A stretch of 42,582 bases of DNA from JAVEYA01 sp034003745 (GTDB taxonomy: Bacteria; Bacillota; Peptococcia; DRI-13; PHAD01). The translations under genes were made by a program, and so were the position numbers. This document shows positions 7,962-14,777 of the stretch, one piece after another. The first letter of the stretch is position 1. Every line of letters starts with the position of its first letter. The stretch spans positions 1-42,582 of the forward strand of contig JAVEYA010000008.1 in assembly GCA_034003745.1 (NCBI GenBank). The letters are read 5' to 3'. The notes under the pieces are model-generated. The model had not been told where the DNA came from. It worked only from the letters and a program-made list of their open reading frames with translations, and ran no database searches.

Positions 7962-7995
7962 TCTGACAAAAATTGTAATTTGACAGGTGTATAAT
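7962..7995 (+). promoter_or_regulatory. Candidate Spo0A-dependent promoter of spoIIGA-sigE
   Basis: A CTGACA -35 (7963-7968) and a consensus TATAAT -10 (7990-7995) are separated by 21 bp. The B. subtilis spoIIG promoter also has an over-long spacer (22 bp) and needs Spo0A. TCTGACA (7962-7968) and TTTGACA (7979-7985) are close to the inverted 0A box TTCGACA, one overlapping the -35 and one in the spacer. The match to 0A boxes is imperfect. Confidence 0.5.
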
Positions 7996-8044
7996 AAATA
8001 AGAAGTTGAGCGAAGGGTAGGCTCTTGTATCCGGGGTGATAGAC

Positions 8045-9031
8045 TTGTCTGAAACAGGGCCGGTGGTGGAAGTATACGTCGACGTCGTTATCCTGGTGAA
8101 TTTCCTGATGGATTATCTGATTCTGTGGGCTACAGGCAAGCTGGGCGGCGTCAGGATGAAAAAAAGGCGCCTGGCCCTGGCGGCAGGGACGGGAGCGCTG
8201 TATACCCTGGTTATCTTCCTGCCCGCCTATTCCCTCTATACGACAATGGCCGCCAAGATAGCGTGTTCACTGGCAATGGCGGCGATCGCCTTTGCTCCCC
8301 TCAAGAGGGGCGTATTCATCCGTTTGTTAGGCTATTTTTACCTGACCACTTTCGCCATGGGCGGGGCGGTTTTTGGGGCTGTCTGGCTTTTCTCCGGTAC
8401 AGGCGGAATGATCCTGACGCGAAACGGCGCGGCCCTTCTGCCGGGAAACTTTCAATATTATTGGCTGGCCGCGGCCTTGGCGGCGGCCCTGTTCCTGGGA
8501 AACGGAGGGATGAACTGGGCCAGGAAAAGAGGACTGGAGCAAGACCTTACCGGTACGCTGGTTATCGGCATCGGGGAGCGGAAACTTTCTCTGGAGGCCT
8601 TTGTAGATACCGGGAACCAGTTGAGCGACCCCCTGAGCAAAAAGCCCGTGATCGTAACGGAAGCACGGACGCTCCGGGGATTTGTCCCGGAGGAACTTCT
8701 CGCAGCAGCAGCCGCGCCCCGGGAAACGCGTCTGCTGAAACCGGCGCTGCCGGACGATCCCCGCTGGGTCACCCGGCTGCGTCTAATCAATTATGAGGCG
8801 GTGGGCACGAAGTCCGGCTTAATGGTAGGCTTGAAAGTGGACTATATCGAGTTTATAACGAAACAGGAAAGCATCCGGGCGGAGGATGTGGTGGTCGGCA
8901 TAATGGACGGTATTCTGGCCGGCAAGGGCAAATACCAGGCCTTAATACCGCCGCGGCTTTTGAAGGAATATGAAAACAAGGAGGCAACCTATGCTGCTGC
9001 AGAAGGAAAGGCTGGCGGAATGGAATTATAG
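8045..9031 (+). CDS. spoIIGA: Sigma-E processing peptidase SpoIIGA
   Basis: SpoIIGA is a membrane aspartic protease in the sporulation septum. It cleaves pro-sigma-E to activate mother-cell transcription after a signal from SpoIIR. The N-terminal half has about five hydrophobic segments, beginning VEVYVDVVILVNFLMDYLIL. The soluble C-terminal half has the catalytic motif VDTGN (about residue 187). GGGGTGAT is best spaced from the TTG at 8045; GTG 8036 and GTG 8066 are alternatives. sigE, encoding its substrate, begins inside its 3' end with a 41-bp overlap, giving the expected spoIIG operon. Confidence 0.95.
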   Translation: MSETGPVVEVYVDVVILVNFLMDYLILWATGKLGGVRMKKRRLALAAGTGALYTLVIFLPAYSLYTTMAAKIACSLAMAAIAFAPLKRGVFIRLLGYFYLTTFAMGGAVFGAVWLFSGTGGMILTRNGAALLPGNFQYYWLAAALAAALFLGNGGMNWARKRGLEQDLTGTLVIGIGERKLSLEAFVDTGNQLSDPLSKKPVIVTEARTLRGFVPEELLAAAAAPRETRLLKPALPDDPRWVTRLRLINYEAVGTKSGLMVGLKVDYIEFITKQESIRAEDVVVGIMDGILAGKGKYQALIPPRLLKEYENKEATYAAAEGKAGGMEL

Positions 9032-9728
9032 TTTAAAGAGTTTTGTGGTCAAATTATTAAATTATTTCGGCATCGGTGATGATATCTTCTATGTCGGCAG
9101 CAGCGAAGCCCTGCCGCCTCCCCTAAGCGTGGATGAGGAAAATCATCTGCTGTCCTGTCTGGAAAACGGGGAGCAGGGGGTCAAAAGCACGCTGATTGAG
9201 CGCAATCTCAGGCTGGTGGTGTACATCGCCCGCAAGTTCGAGAATACGGGCGTAGGGATAGAGGACCTGGTTTCCATCGGCACCATCGGGCTGATCAAGG
9301 CGGTCAACACGTTTAATCCGGGCAAGAAAATCAAGCTGGCCACTTACGCCTCCCGCTGCATTGAAAATGAAATCCTGATGCACTTAAGGCGTAATAATAA
9401 GACCCGTTCGGAAGTCTCCTTCGACGAGCCCCTGAATATCGACCTGGACGGTAATGAGCTGTTATTGTCCGATGTGATGGGGACGGAAAACGATATCGTC
9501 TATAAGTCGCTGGAAGATGAGGTAGATAAACGCCTTTTGATCTTCGCCATGACCAAACTGTCGAAGCGGGAAAGAAAAATCGTTGATTTAAGATTCGGCC
9601 TCAAGGATGGCGAGGAAAAGACCCAGAAGGAAGTAGCCGATATGCTGGGCATCTCCCAATCCTATATCTCCCGCCTGGAAAAGCGCATTATCAAAAGACT
9701 GCGCCGTGAAATACAGCGTATGGAATAG
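8991..9728 (+). CDS. sigE: Sporulation sigma factor SigE (pro-sigma-E)
   Basis: Early mother-cell RNA polymerase sigma factor, made as an inactive membrane-associated precursor. The 245-residue protein starts at ATG 8991 behind a strong AAGGAGG. A longer ORF from 8970 lacks this site. The amphipathic pro-region precedes ALPPPLSVDEENHLL. Region 2 (NLRLVVYIARKF, ATYASRCIENEI) and region 4 with the helix-turn-helix (TQKEVADMLGISQSYISRLE) are intact. It overlaps and is co-transcribed with spoIIGA. Confidence 0.97.
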   Translation: MLLQKERLAEWNYSLKSFVVKLLNYFGIGDDIFYVGSSEALPPPLSVDEENHLLSCLENGEQGVKSTLIERNLRLVVYIARKFENTGVGIEDLVSIGTIGLIKAVNTFNPGKKIKLATYASRCIENEILMHLRRNNKTRSEVSFDEPLNIDLDGNELLLSDVMGTENDIVYKSLEDEVDKRLLIFAMTKLSKRERKIVDLRFGLKDGEEKTQKEVADMLGISQSYISRLEKRIIKRLRREIQRME

Positions 9729-9761
9729 AAGAAATAAATTGAATAATTATTCATCTGACTG

Positions 9762-9790
9762 TTGTAATAGGCTGAAAATTCTGCTATGAT
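9762..9790 (+). promoter_or_regulatory. Candidate housekeeping promoter for the GNAT gene
   Basis: TTGTAA (9762-9767) and TATGAT (9785-9790) are separated by 17 bp. They lie 31 bp before the GTG start and are independent of the spoIIG operon. Confidence 0.5.
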
Positions 9791-9820
9791 GTAGTGAAGA
9801 ATTTGCAAGAGGTGATAGCA

Positions 9821-10282
9821 GTGATAGTCAGAAAAGCGCGGCTGACCGATGTGGAGGCCATGCACCAGTTGGTGAATAATTATGCAAACAAAGGCCTGAT
9901 GCTCTCCCGGCCGCGCATTGTTTTTTATGAATGCATCCGTGATTTCGCCGTGGCGGAAGAAGCGGGCAAGATTTTGGGTGCAGGCGCCCTGCATGTAATG
10001 TGGGAAGATCTGGCGGAAATCAGGGCGCTGGCTGTCCACGAGGAATGTCAAGGGCAGGGTATAGGCAGAAAAATTGTGGAATTCTCCCTGCAGGAAGCCA
10101 AGAATTTGGGTATTCCCAAGGTGTTTACGCTCACCTATAAGCCGGAATTCTTCAAAAAGCTGGGGTTTCAGGAAGTATCCAAGGACAATATGCCGCAGAA
10201 AGTCTGGCAGGAATGCATCAACTGTCCCAAGTTTCCGAATTGCGATGAAATCTGCCTGGAATATAATCTTGATTTGTCTTAA
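9821..10282 (+). CDS. GNAT N-acetyltransferase, short N-acetylglutamate synthase-like
   Basis: This single-domain acetyl-CoA-dependent N-acetyltransferase has the acetyl-CoA loop ECQGQGIGRKIV and the core strands FAVAEEAGKILGAGAL and LAEIRALAV. The C-terminal KVWQECINCPKFPNCDE is typical, from memory, of stand-alone ArgA-type enzymes that make N-acetylglutamate for arginine synthesis. The four Cys there might bind metal. The GTG at 9821, 8 bp after AGAGGTGA, gives a proper N-terminus (MIVRKARLTDVEAMHQL); an upstream start at 9794 is less likely. It lies as a separate unit between sigE and sigG, with its own promoter and terminator. Another GNAT substrate cannot be excluded. Confidence 0.85.
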   Translation: MIVRKARLTDVEAMHQLVNNYANKGLMLSRPRIVFYECIRDFAVAEEAGKILGAGALHVMWEDLAEIRALAVHEECQGQGIGRKIVEFSLQEAKNLGIPKVFTLTYKPEFFKKLGFQEVSKDNMPQKVWQECINCPKFPNCDEICLEYNLDLS

Positions 10283-10308
10283 AACCGCCAGAATCAAAGA
10301 GAAACGCC

Positions 10309-10345
10309 AAAGAGTCCGGAAATAAATTTCCGGACTCTTTTTTTG
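10309..10345 (+). terminator. Rho-independent terminator
   Basis: GAGTCCGGAAAT and ATTTCCGGACTC form a strong hairpin followed by seven T. It isolates the acetyltransferase from sigG. Confidence 0.9.
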
Positions 10346-10370
10346 TCCCCATCTTAGCGATTTTTAAACG

Positions 10371-10399
10371 GTATATTTGCATTTTTTCACGGTAATAAT
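10371..10399 (+). promoter_or_regulatory. Sigma-F (forespore) promoter of sigG
   Basis: GTATA at 10371-10375, a 15-bp spacer, and GGTAATAAT at 10391-10399 match the known sigma-F pattern (GYATA, then GGNNANANT). sigG is transcribed by sigma-F in B. subtilis, so the position is as expected. Confidence 0.7.
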
Positions 10400-10430
10400 G
10401 AAGCTAGACCGAATCATGGGGGTAAAAACA

Positions 10431-11201
10431 ATGGTAAACAAGGTAGAAATCTGCGGCGTCAATACATCAAAGTTACCTGTTTTAAAGAATCCGGTAATGC
10501 GGGAGCTGTTTGTGCAGATGCAGGCCGGAGACCCTTCGGCCCGGGATAAACTCATTAACGGGAACCTGCGCCTGGTCTTAAGCGTGATTCAGCGCTTCAT
10601 CAACCGGGGCGAATTTGTAGATGACTTGTTTCAGGTAGGCTGTATCGGCCTGATGAAGGCGATTGATAATTTTGACCTTTCCCAGAATGTTAAATTCTCA
10701 ACGTATGCCGTGCCGATGATTATCGGCGAAATCCGGCGTTATCTGCGGGACAACAATCCCATCCGGGTCAGCCGCTCCTTAAGGGATGTGGCCTATAAAG
10801 CGCTGCAGGTCCGGGACAACTTGATCAACAAGAATTCCCGGGAGCCTTCCATTAATGAGATCGCCCAAGAACTGGGCATCCCCCGGGAGGAGATCGTTTT
10901 CGCGCTGGATGCCATTCAGGAGCCTATCTCCCTATTTGAGCCGATTTATCATGACGGCGGCGATCCTATCTTCGTGATGGACCAGATCGGCGATGAGAAA
11001 AACGCCGACACCAACTGGCTGGAGACGATATCGCTAAAAGAAGCCTTGCGCAAGCTGAACAACCGGGAAAAGCATATCCTGATGCTCAGATTCTTCGAAG
11101 GAAAAACCCAGATGGAGGTGGCCGAAGAAATCGGCATCTCCCAGGCCCAGGTCTCCCGCCTGGAGAAAGCCGCCCTTACCCATATGCGCAAATATGTGTG
11201 A
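10431..11201 (+). CDS. sigG: Sporulation sigma factor SigG
   Basis: Late forespore-specific sigma factor controlling spore maturation and germination genes. The 256-residue protein begins with the diagnostic NKVEICGVNTSKLPVL. Region 2 (NGNLRLVLSVIQRF, KFSTYAVPMIIGEIRRYLRDNN), region 3 and region 4 (TQMEVAEEIGISQAQVSRLE) are complete. The ATG at 10431, with GGGGGT upstream, was chosen over in-frame starts at 10377-10416 that lie at or just after the promoter. The stop codon's last base is the first base of a repeat copy (11201-11221). Confidence 0.97.
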   Translation: MVNKVEICGVNTSKLPVLKNPVMRELFVQMQAGDPSARDKLINGNLRLVLSVIQRFINRGEFVDDLFQVGCIGLMKAIDNFDLSQNVKFSTYAVPMIIGEIRRYLRDNNPIRVSRSLRDVAYKALQVRDNLINKNSREPSINEIAQELGIPREEIVFALDAIQEPISLFEPIYHDGGDPIFVMDQIGDEKNADTNWLETISLKEALRKLNNREKHILMLRFFEGKTQMEVAEEIGISQAQVSRLEKAALTHMRKYV

Positions 11202-11221
11202 CACGGGGACGTTTCCTGTGT
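11201..11221. repeat. Copy of the small ACACGGGGACGTTTC palindromic repeat
   Basis: 15 nt identical to 7253-7267, here followed by CTGTGT. This makes a short imperfect hairpin (ACACGGG/CCTGTGT) directly at the sigG stop. Confidence 0.6.
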
Positions 11222-11277
11222 ATGACCTCTGATAAGACTTAATGGAATCCCCATTAGCATTTAGATAAATATTGAGT

Positions 11278-11330
11278 ACACCCACAATGTGCGGCCTCGT
11301 TACGAACATTGTAACGGTGTGCTTTATTTT
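11278..11330 (+). terminator. Hairpin with T-rich tail between sigG and the PBP gene
   Basis: ACACCCACAATGT (11278-11290) and ACATTGTAACGGTGT (11306-11320) form an interrupted stem followed by GCTTTATTTTT. It is probably the sigG terminator. The rest of the 220-bp gap (11202-11421) holds no ORF I can support. Confidence 0.5.
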
Positions 11331-11421
11331 TATATGGGGAACTTTCCAGCAGAATCTTTAGTCTAAATATGTTATATATAAGTCATCAGCCCATCAAGAA
11401 GGGCCAAAATGGAGAGGACAT

Positions 11422-13791
11422 ATGATCAGCAGAAAAGAAAAACGGGAGCAGGAAAAGCAGGCTAAGCGAAGCAAAAGAAGTATATGGGGAATTGTAAAAA
11501 AAATCATACTATTCTTTCTTATATTCATTTTGCTTATTACGGGGGTAGGGACCGCCTATGCGGTGCATTATCTTAAAAATCTGCCGCTTCCCGATACCGG
11601 CGGACTGGATAACTACGCGATGACGTCGTATGCATATGATAGCAAGGGCGATCTGATAACCGAACTCCACGGCGAGGAAAACCGTATCCCGGTGGAACTG
11701 GGGGAAGTGGCGCCGATTATGATTCAGGCTATTTTAGCCATTGAAGACCAGCGCTTTTATACACACCCGGGTATCGATCCGTACCGGATTGCCGGGGCCT
11801 TTGTGGCCAACGCAAAAGCAAAAAAAATCATCCAGGGGGGCAGCACGATCACCCAGCAGCTGGTGGGGATGACCAAGCTGGACCGCCGGGAAAAAACGTA
11901 CCGCCGCAAGCTGCAGGAAGCGCTCACTGCCATCAAGGTGGAACAGGAATACAAAAAGGACGATATCCTGGAAATCTATCTGAACCTGGTTTATTTCGGC
12001 CACGGTTCTTACGGTATTGAAGCGGCGGCCCAGACCTATTTCGGCAAGCGCGCCAAAGACTTGAACGCAGTCCAGAGCGCCCTTTTGGCCGGTATCGTCC
12101 AGAATCCTTATAAACATTCGCCCCTATTGCATCCGGAGGCCGCGAAAGACCGGCGGGCCGTTGTCCTGTCCGCCATGGCGGATTTTCTGGCCATCACCCC
12201 GGAAGAAGCGGCGGCACTTGCGAAAACGCCCCTGGACCTGTCCGAAGAAAGTACAAACAAGGTAGCGGTCTATAAATACCAGTCCTTCAGCGATCATGTG
12301 GTGGAAGAAGCCCTGACGGCGCTGGGCCTGGAAGACGAGCCGGGGCGGCTTTACACCGGCGGCTATAAGATTTATACGACGCTGGACACACAAATCCAGG
12401 AAAAGATGGAAGAGGTGTATGCCAATCCGGCCAATTTCCCTCAAGGGAAGGGGGACGAGATCATCCAGTCCGCCATGACGCTGCTCGATCCGCATACCGG
12501 GGAAATTAAAGGCATCGTCGGCGGGCGGCAGCAGGATAAGAGAAAACGGATCTTCAACCGGGCCACCCAGTCTTACCGGCAGCCGGGTTCTGCTTTCAAA
12601 CCTGTTGTGGTGTTTGGCCCGGCGTTGGAAAGGGGCTATTCACCCGCGAGCGTGCTGGATGATTACCCCCGAGCCTATAATGCGGGCAACAATAAGATAT
12701 GGGCGCCGCGCAATTACGACAACCGCTACCGCGGGCTGGTTTCCATGCGTACGGCGGCCAAGTATTCGATTAACGTCTGGTCGGTGAAAATGTTAAACCT
12801 TATCGGTGTCGAGGCGGGCTATGCCTTTGCCGAAAACCTGGGATTCTCCGGGCTGGTCCCCTCCGGCCGGTCCAACGATAAAGGCCTCGCCATCGCTTTA
12901 GGGGGGCTGACCAAGGGCGTCACACCGCTGGAAATGGCCGGGGCGTACGCTGCGTTTGCCAACGAAGGGGAATATCTGAAACCCTATGCCATTACAAAAA
13001 TACTGGACCAGGCCGGCGAGATTGTCTATGAGCACGAGCCTGCTCCCAAGCGTGTTATGAGTGAAGAGACGGCATACCTGGTGACCGATATGCTCCGTAC
13101 CGCGGTGACGGAAGGGACCGGGCGGCAGGCTCAGCTGGGGGACCGGCCGGTGGCCGGAAAAACCGGGACTTCTACCGATACCAAAGACGCTTGGTTCATC
13201 GGCTATACTGCGGATCTGATTGCCGCCGTATGGCTCGGTTACGATCAGCCCAAGGAAATGGTCGGGGTGGTCGGGGGCGGCTATAACGCCGGCCCTATCT
13301 GGAAGCAGGTCATGGAGACTGCCCACCAGTCCAGGCCGGTCCGTGATTTCGCCCAGCCGGACGGTGTGATGACGGTGGCAATCGATCAAAAGTCCGGGCT
13401 TTTGGCGGGGGAGAATACACCTCCTGAAGCGGTAGGGACCGAACTGTTTAATAAGGAGAATGTCCCCAAGGAAATTTCTGCGGCGTGGGTACGGGCGGAA
13501 GTCTGCGCCGATTCCGGGCAGGCGCTTACCCCGGATTGTCCGGGGGCTGTCACGAAACTCTTCTTGAGACGGCCGGTTCCGTGGACCACGGAGGGTCTGC
13601 CGCCCCAATTCAGGGGGGCCGTACCGGAAGACGCCTCTTTGGAGATGCCAACCAAGTCCTGTGAAATCCATCAGCATTCAGATCCGGCCCAAGAGCAGGA
13701 AGGATATGAAGAAAATCCGGAAGAGCCCGGTGATTCGGATGTTGTCCCGGAGGAGGATCCCGGGGATGATGTTATTGTCGCCATGCGGTAG
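11422..13791 (+). CDS. Class A penicillin-binding protein (PBP1A family)
   Basis: Bifunctional peptidoglycan synthase: glycosyltransferase GT51 plus transpeptidase, anchored in the membrane. A basic N-terminus precedes one membrane segment (about residues 22-46). GT51 motifs are EDQRFYTHPGIDPYRI, GGSTITQQLVGM and YLNLVYFGHGSYGIEAAAQ. The transpeptidase motifs are GSAFKP (nucleophile Ser at about 390), YSIN and AGKTGTS (about 579). The tail is acidic and proline-rich (about 45 residues). The ATG at 11422 has GAGAGG upstream. It is a monocistronic unit between sporulation genes. Whether it acts in vegetative growth or in sporulation cannot be told from the sequence. Confidence 0.96.
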   Translation: MISRKEKREQEKQAKRSKRSIWGIVKKIILFFLIFILLITGVGTAYAVHYLKNLPLPDTGGLDNYAMTSYAYDSKGDLITELHGEENRIPVELGEVAPIMIQAILAIEDQRFYTHPGIDPYRIAGAFVANAKAKKIIQGGSTITQQLVGMTKLDRREKTYRRKLQEALTAIKVEQEYKKDDILEIYLNLVYFGHGSYGIEAAAQTYFGKRAKDLNAVQSALLAGIVQNPYKHSPLLHPEAAKDRRAVVLSAMADFLAITPEEAAALAKTPLDLSEESTNKVAVYKYQSFSDHVVEEALTALGLEDEPGRLYTGGYKIYTTLDTQIQEKMEEVYANPANFPQGKGDEIIQSAMTLLDPHTGEIKGIVGGRQQDKRKRIFNRATQSYRQPGSAFKPVVVFGPALERGYSPASVLDDYPRAYNAGNNKIWAPRNYDNRYRGLVSMRTAAKYSINVWSVKMLNLIGVEAGYAFAENLGFSGLVPSGRSNDKGLAIALGGLTKGVTPLEMAGAYAAFANEGEYLKPYAITKILDQAGEIVYEHEPAPKRVMSEETAYLVTDMLRTAVTEGTGRQAQLGDRPVAGKTGTSTDTKDAWFIGYTADLIAAVWLGYDQPKEMVGVVGGGYNAGPIWKQVMETAHQSRPVRDFAQPDGVMTVAIDQKSGLLAGENTPPEAVGTELFNKENVPKEISAAWVRAEVCADSGQALTPDCPGAVTKLFLRRPVPWTTEGLPPQFRGAVPEDASLEMPTKSCEIHQHSDPAQEQEGYEENPEEPGDSDVVPEEDPGDDVIVAMR

Positions 13792-13827
13792 CGCCTCCAG
13801 GCTTGCATTTTCGCGAACCTCGCCGTG

Positions 13828-13855
13828 TCATAATTACACCCTATCCGCATATATT
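13828..13855 (+). promoter_or_regulatory. Candidate sigma-E promoter of the YlmC-type gene
   Basis: TCATAATT (13828-13835) and CATATATT (13848-13855) resemble the sigma-E elements (GKCATATT and CATACANT), with a slightly short 12-bp spacer. ymxH/ylmC homologues in B. subtilis belong to the sporulation regulon. Confidence 0.4.
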
Positions 13856-13886
13856 ATGTTAGCAGTAAAGACAAGGGGGGCGTCGC

Positions 13887-14159
13887 ATGATCATCAAAAT
13901 ATCCGACTTGCGCGACCGCGAGATTATTAATATTCTGGACGGCAGAAGGCTCGGGCCGATCAAAGATATTGTGCTGGATTTGGAGCAGGGTAAAATCAAC
14001 GCGATTGTCCTGCCCGGTTTCGCGGGGGGGCGCTTTCTGGGCCTCTTCGGCAGAAACGACGACATCATCATACCGTGGGAAAAGATTAACCGCATCGGCG
14101 TGGATGTGGTGCTGGTAGAGGCGCAGGGACAGCACGTCGAAGTACAGAGAAGAGAATAA
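13887..14159 (+). CDS. YlmC/YmxH family sporulation protein (PRC-barrel)
   Basis: A 90-residue PRC-barrel-like protein of the YlmC/YmxH family, conserved in spore formers with no defined biochemistry. The diagnostic start IKISDLRDREIINILDGRRLG and the centre NAIVLPGFAGGRF are present. The ATG at 13887 follows AAGGGGGG. It is transcribed alone, with a terminator 12 bp after its stop, and a sigma-E-like promoter precedes it. Confidence 0.92.
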   Translation: MIIKISDLRDREIINILDGRRLGPIKDIVLDLEQGKINAIVLPGFAGGRFLGLFGRNDDIIIPWEKINRIGVDVVLVEAQGQHVEVQRRE

Positions 14160-14171
14160 AGAATAAGATTT

Positions 14172-14200
14172 AAAAAATATCTCGCAAGAGATATTTTTTT
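14172..14200 (+). terminator. Rho-independent terminator
   Basis: AAATATCTC and GAGATATTT form a hairpin with a GCAA loop and a run of T, directly after the YlmC-type gene. Confidence 0.85.
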
Positions 14201-14247
14201 ATAAGGAAAAAAACATTTTTCAACGAATAAAGATTATGTATTTCTCA

Positions 14248-14288
14248 CTAAATATGGTTTATAATAAAGGGCAAGACTCTAAATATGG
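14248..14288 (+). promoter_or_regulatory. nrd promoter with two NrdR-like boxes
   Basis: CTAAATATGG occurs exactly at 14248-14257 and 14279-14288, 31 bp (three helical turns) apart, flanking the -10 TATAAT (14260-14265). NrdR binds paired boxes (ACACWATATMTTGTR) with such phasing. These copies keep the AT core but differ from the consensus at about two positions, both in the same way. The placement suggests repression of nrdR-nrdD-nrdG by NrdR when dATP is plentiful. Confidence 0.65.
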
Positions 14289-14308
14289 GCTGAAAAGGGG
14301 GAGGCGAA

Positions 14309-14767
14309 ATGCGCTGTCCTTTTTGCGGGTGCGGGGATTCCAAAGTGCTGGAGACCAGGCTGGCGGATGAGGGCTACTCCATCCGGCGCCGCAGGGAGTG
14401 CCTGGAGTGTCAGAACAGGTTTACCACTTACGAGAAGGTGGACGACCTGCCGCTTTTGGTGATTAAAAAAGACGGCCGCCGAGAGCCGTTCGATACCCAT
14501 AAGATTTTAAACGGTCTGATCAAAGCCTGTGAGAAAAGACCGGTCTCCCTGGAGTCCCTGGAAAATATGGTGGGCGAGATCGAGCGGGACATGAAGAATA
14601 AATCCCTGAAGCGCGAGGTCACGGCTGCGGAAATCGGCGAGTCGGTGATGCTGCGGCTGAAGGATTTGGATGAAGTGGCTTATGTCCGCTTCGCCAGCGT
14701 CTACCGGGAATTCAAGGATATCGGAACATTTATGGATGAGATCGAGAGAATGCTGCGGAAAGCCTAG
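14309..14767 (+). CDS. nrdR: Transcriptional repressor NrdR
   Basis: ATP/dATP-sensing repressor of ribonucleotide reductase genes. The N-terminal zinc ribbon (CPFCGCGDSKVLETR, then RRRRECLECQNRFTTYE) and the following ATP-cone (VIKKDGRREPFDTHKILNGL) fill the normal length of 152 residues. The stop is 10 bp before nrdD. The promoter carries two candidate NrdR boxes, so it probably represses its own operon. Confidence 0.97.
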   Translation: MRCPFCGCGDSKVLETRLADEGYSIRRRRECLECQNRFTTYEKVDDLPLLVIKKDGRREPFDTHKILNGLIKACEKRPVSLESLENMVGEIERDMKNKSLKREVTAAEIGESVMLRLKDLDEVAYVRFASVYREFKDIGTFMDEIERMLRKA

Positions 14768-14777
14768 GAGGGGTCTA

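Noticed and set aside
7980..7995. TTGACA directly followed by TATAAT upstream of spoIIGA
   Set aside because: Only 4 bp separate them, so they cannot be a -35/-10 pair; TTTGACA is better read as a 0A-like box.
8125..8796. 223-codon plus-strand frame inside spoIIGA
   Set aside because: It is an alternative frame of SpoIIGA; the spoIIGA frame has the DTG motif and membrane segments, and this one has none.
11363..11371. CTAAATATG upstream of the PBP gene, like an NrdR box
   Set aside because: Nine bases, single copy, no partner at helical spacing; coincidence in AT-rich sequence.
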